Assembly: GCF_012163155.1 (NCBI RefSeq)
Contig: NZ_JAAVUN010000002.1
Location: 1-64,000 of the forward strand
Length of the DNA: 64,000 nucleotides
Direction: 5' to 3'
DNA from: Kocuria subflava
Lineage (GTDB): Bacteria > Actinomycetota > Actinomycetes > Actinomycetales > Micrococcaceae
How positions within the stretch are numbered: position 1 is the stretch's first letter; each line of letters starts with the position of its first letter. Positions 63,061-64,000 of the stretch are shown here, one piece after another. The translations under genes and the position numbers were made by a program. The notes under the pieces were generated by a model that made no database searches, had not been told where the DNA came from, and saw only the letters and a list, made by a program, of their open reading frames with translations.

Positions 63061-64000
63061 TCAGTCGAGCTGATGGGTGGTGGCAGCAGCAGCCGTTGGC
63101 CTGGCCGGTGTCTGGGTCTCCAGGTGGGCCAGAACCTGCGTGGCGGTGCGGTCATCAATCACCAGGTCCGTGACGGCTCCTGAGCGCAGTGCACCCAGGA
63201 TGCCCCGGACCTTGTGGCGCCCGGAGGCCACGCACAGGCGGCGGGGGATTCGGGCCAGTTCGGACGGTGTGGGGCCGGAAGCGCGGCGATTCAGATCGAT
63301 GTCCGCGTACGTTCCGTCCTCACGGATGAAGACCGTGCACATGTCTCCCACCACGTTGTTCTCGTGCAAACTGCGCAAGGTCGCGGGGCTCAAATGACCT
63401 TCCGAGTACACCTGGGAGAGCACCGGGCCCTGGAAGGCACCCACGCTGAACACGGCCAGATCAGCCGCTGAGCGCACTGCCAGGATGCGACGCACGGAGG
63501 ACTCCTGCCAGAGCAACGTCCGCGTTTGTTCCAGGTCAAAGAAAGCCGGTGTGGGGAAGGCGTACAGCTCCGCGTTGAAGGCGCGAGCCATGGTGGAGAG
63601 CACCGGACTGGAGGCGCCCACACCGGTGGAATGGGGGCCGGCGGCACCGTTGAGTTGCACCACCGTGACGTCCCGAACGGTGGAGGGCTGCAGGTGGGAG
63701 GCCACCTGGGAGGTGGTGGTGCCCCAGGCCACCCCCAAGGTGCTGCCGTCCGTGACCCACTCACCCACAAGGTGGGCTGCATAGCGGGAGACTGCTTCCA
63801 GTCGCTGAGCCGCGGGGGCGGTCCGTGCCGTGCCTGCCACGTGGATGCGGATCCCGAACAGGTCATGCATGCGACGGCTCAGCAAGTCTGATGGGCTGCT
63901 GGGCATCCGCAGGGACACGGTCACGATGCCGCGTTCCTTGGCCAGTGCCAGCATCCGCGACACGGTTGACCTGGAGACCTGGAAACGGTCGGCAACGGCT
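63061..64000 (-). CDS. SorC/DeoR-type sugar-binding transcriptional regulator (5' end outside window)
   Basis: At least 313 residues; the gene runs off the right edge on the minus strand. The visible N-terminal part, AVADRFQVSRSTVSRML, is the recognition part of an HTH. From about residue 55 follows a sugar-phosphate-binding NagB/RpiA-like domain with LGVAWGTTTSQVA, typical of SorC-family regulators. The GTG at 63963 is internal, not the start. Such regulators commonly control polyol or sugar catabolism and could regulate the convergent glpD or genes beyond the edge. Confidence 0.88.
   Translation of the reverse strand, partial: AVADRFQVSRSTVSRMLALAKERGIVTVSLRMPSSPSDLLSRRMHDLFGIRIHVAGTARTAPAAQRLEAVSRYAAHLVGEWVTDGSTLGVAWGTTTSQVASHLQPSTVRDVTVVQLNGAAGPHSTGVGASSPVLSTMARAFNAELYAFPTPAFFDLEQTRTLLWQESSVRRILAVRSAADLAVFSVGAFQGPVLSQVYSEGHLSPATLRSLHENNVVGDMCTVFIREDGTYADIDLNRRASGPTPSELARIPRRLCVASGRHKVRGILGALRSGAVTDLVIDDRTATQVLAHLETQTPARPTAAAATTHQLD

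Overview
The window looks like chromosome from a high-GC Gram-positive bacterium of the Micrococcales, most like the Micrococcaceae; genus and species cannot be read from it. The grounds are strongly GC-biased third codon positions, a class Ib ribonucleotide reductase set (nrdHI-nrdE, nrdF), DUF349, App1-like and YebC proteins of actinobacterial type, and a gene order thrS - HIT - yebC - ruvC - ruvA - ruvB - yajC - secD - secF - rel - hisS - aspS - rarA that follows the order known from Mycobacterium and Micrococcales.

Layout. (1) 1-4934 is accessory DNA: the 3' end of an IS3-family transposase, a 58-codon ORF overlapping the start of an 816-residue SMC/Rad50-like ATPase with a zinc-hook motif, an unrecognised 389-residue protein on the other strand, and a serine-recombinase C-terminal remnant. 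It ends at a tRNA 3'-end fragment (T loop to CCA, 4910-4934) followed by a perfect terminator hairpin, as expected for the right junction of an island integrated into a tRNA gene. (2) 4997-21144 holds metabolic and membrane genes: a MalY/PatB aminotransferase, a broken Vms1/baeRF2 gene, an EamA exporter with a divergent LysR regulator, an RDD - HAD - ion-channel run, a sugar porter, an alcohol dehydrogenase preceded by a 26-G homopolymer, PPK2, a condensation-domain protein divergent from an alpha/beta hydrolase, DedA, an App1-like phosphatase and an aldehyde dehydrogenase. (3) 21323-25646 is the class Ib ribonucleotide reductase region, with NrdR-box candidates upstream and a strong hairpin between nrdE and nrdF. 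(4) 25720-33858 contains a DAO-type oxidase, a membrane acyltransferase-like protein, a tight nucleosidase - lipoate-ligase-like - SRAP run, and a GntR - MHS transporter (pseudogene) - ornithine cyclodeaminase cluster. (5) 33987-61150 is the conserved translation, Holliday-junction, Sec and stringent-response block. The pgsA/pdxST stretch usual between HIT and yebC is absent and an M3 peptidase plus MurT/GatD sit there. (6) 61211-64000 is glpD and a convergent SorC/DeoR-type regulator cut by the window end.

Working together: NrdH reduces NrdE and NrdI serves the NrdF metallocofactor for dNTP supply; MurT/GatD amidate lipid II; RuvABC and RarA handle stalled forks; YajC/SecDF drive export; Rel sets (p)ppGpp. 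Two expression habits recur. Many promoters place a TANNNT box 6-7 nt before the start codon, suggesting leaderless mRNAs. Convergent gene pairs are separated by long, nearly perfect hairpins with little U tract, each of different sequence.

Most novel candidate: the overlapping small-ORF/SMC-like ATPase pair in the island, a plausible defence module that I cannot match to a named system. No rRNA gene, intact tRNA gene or CRISPR array was recognised.
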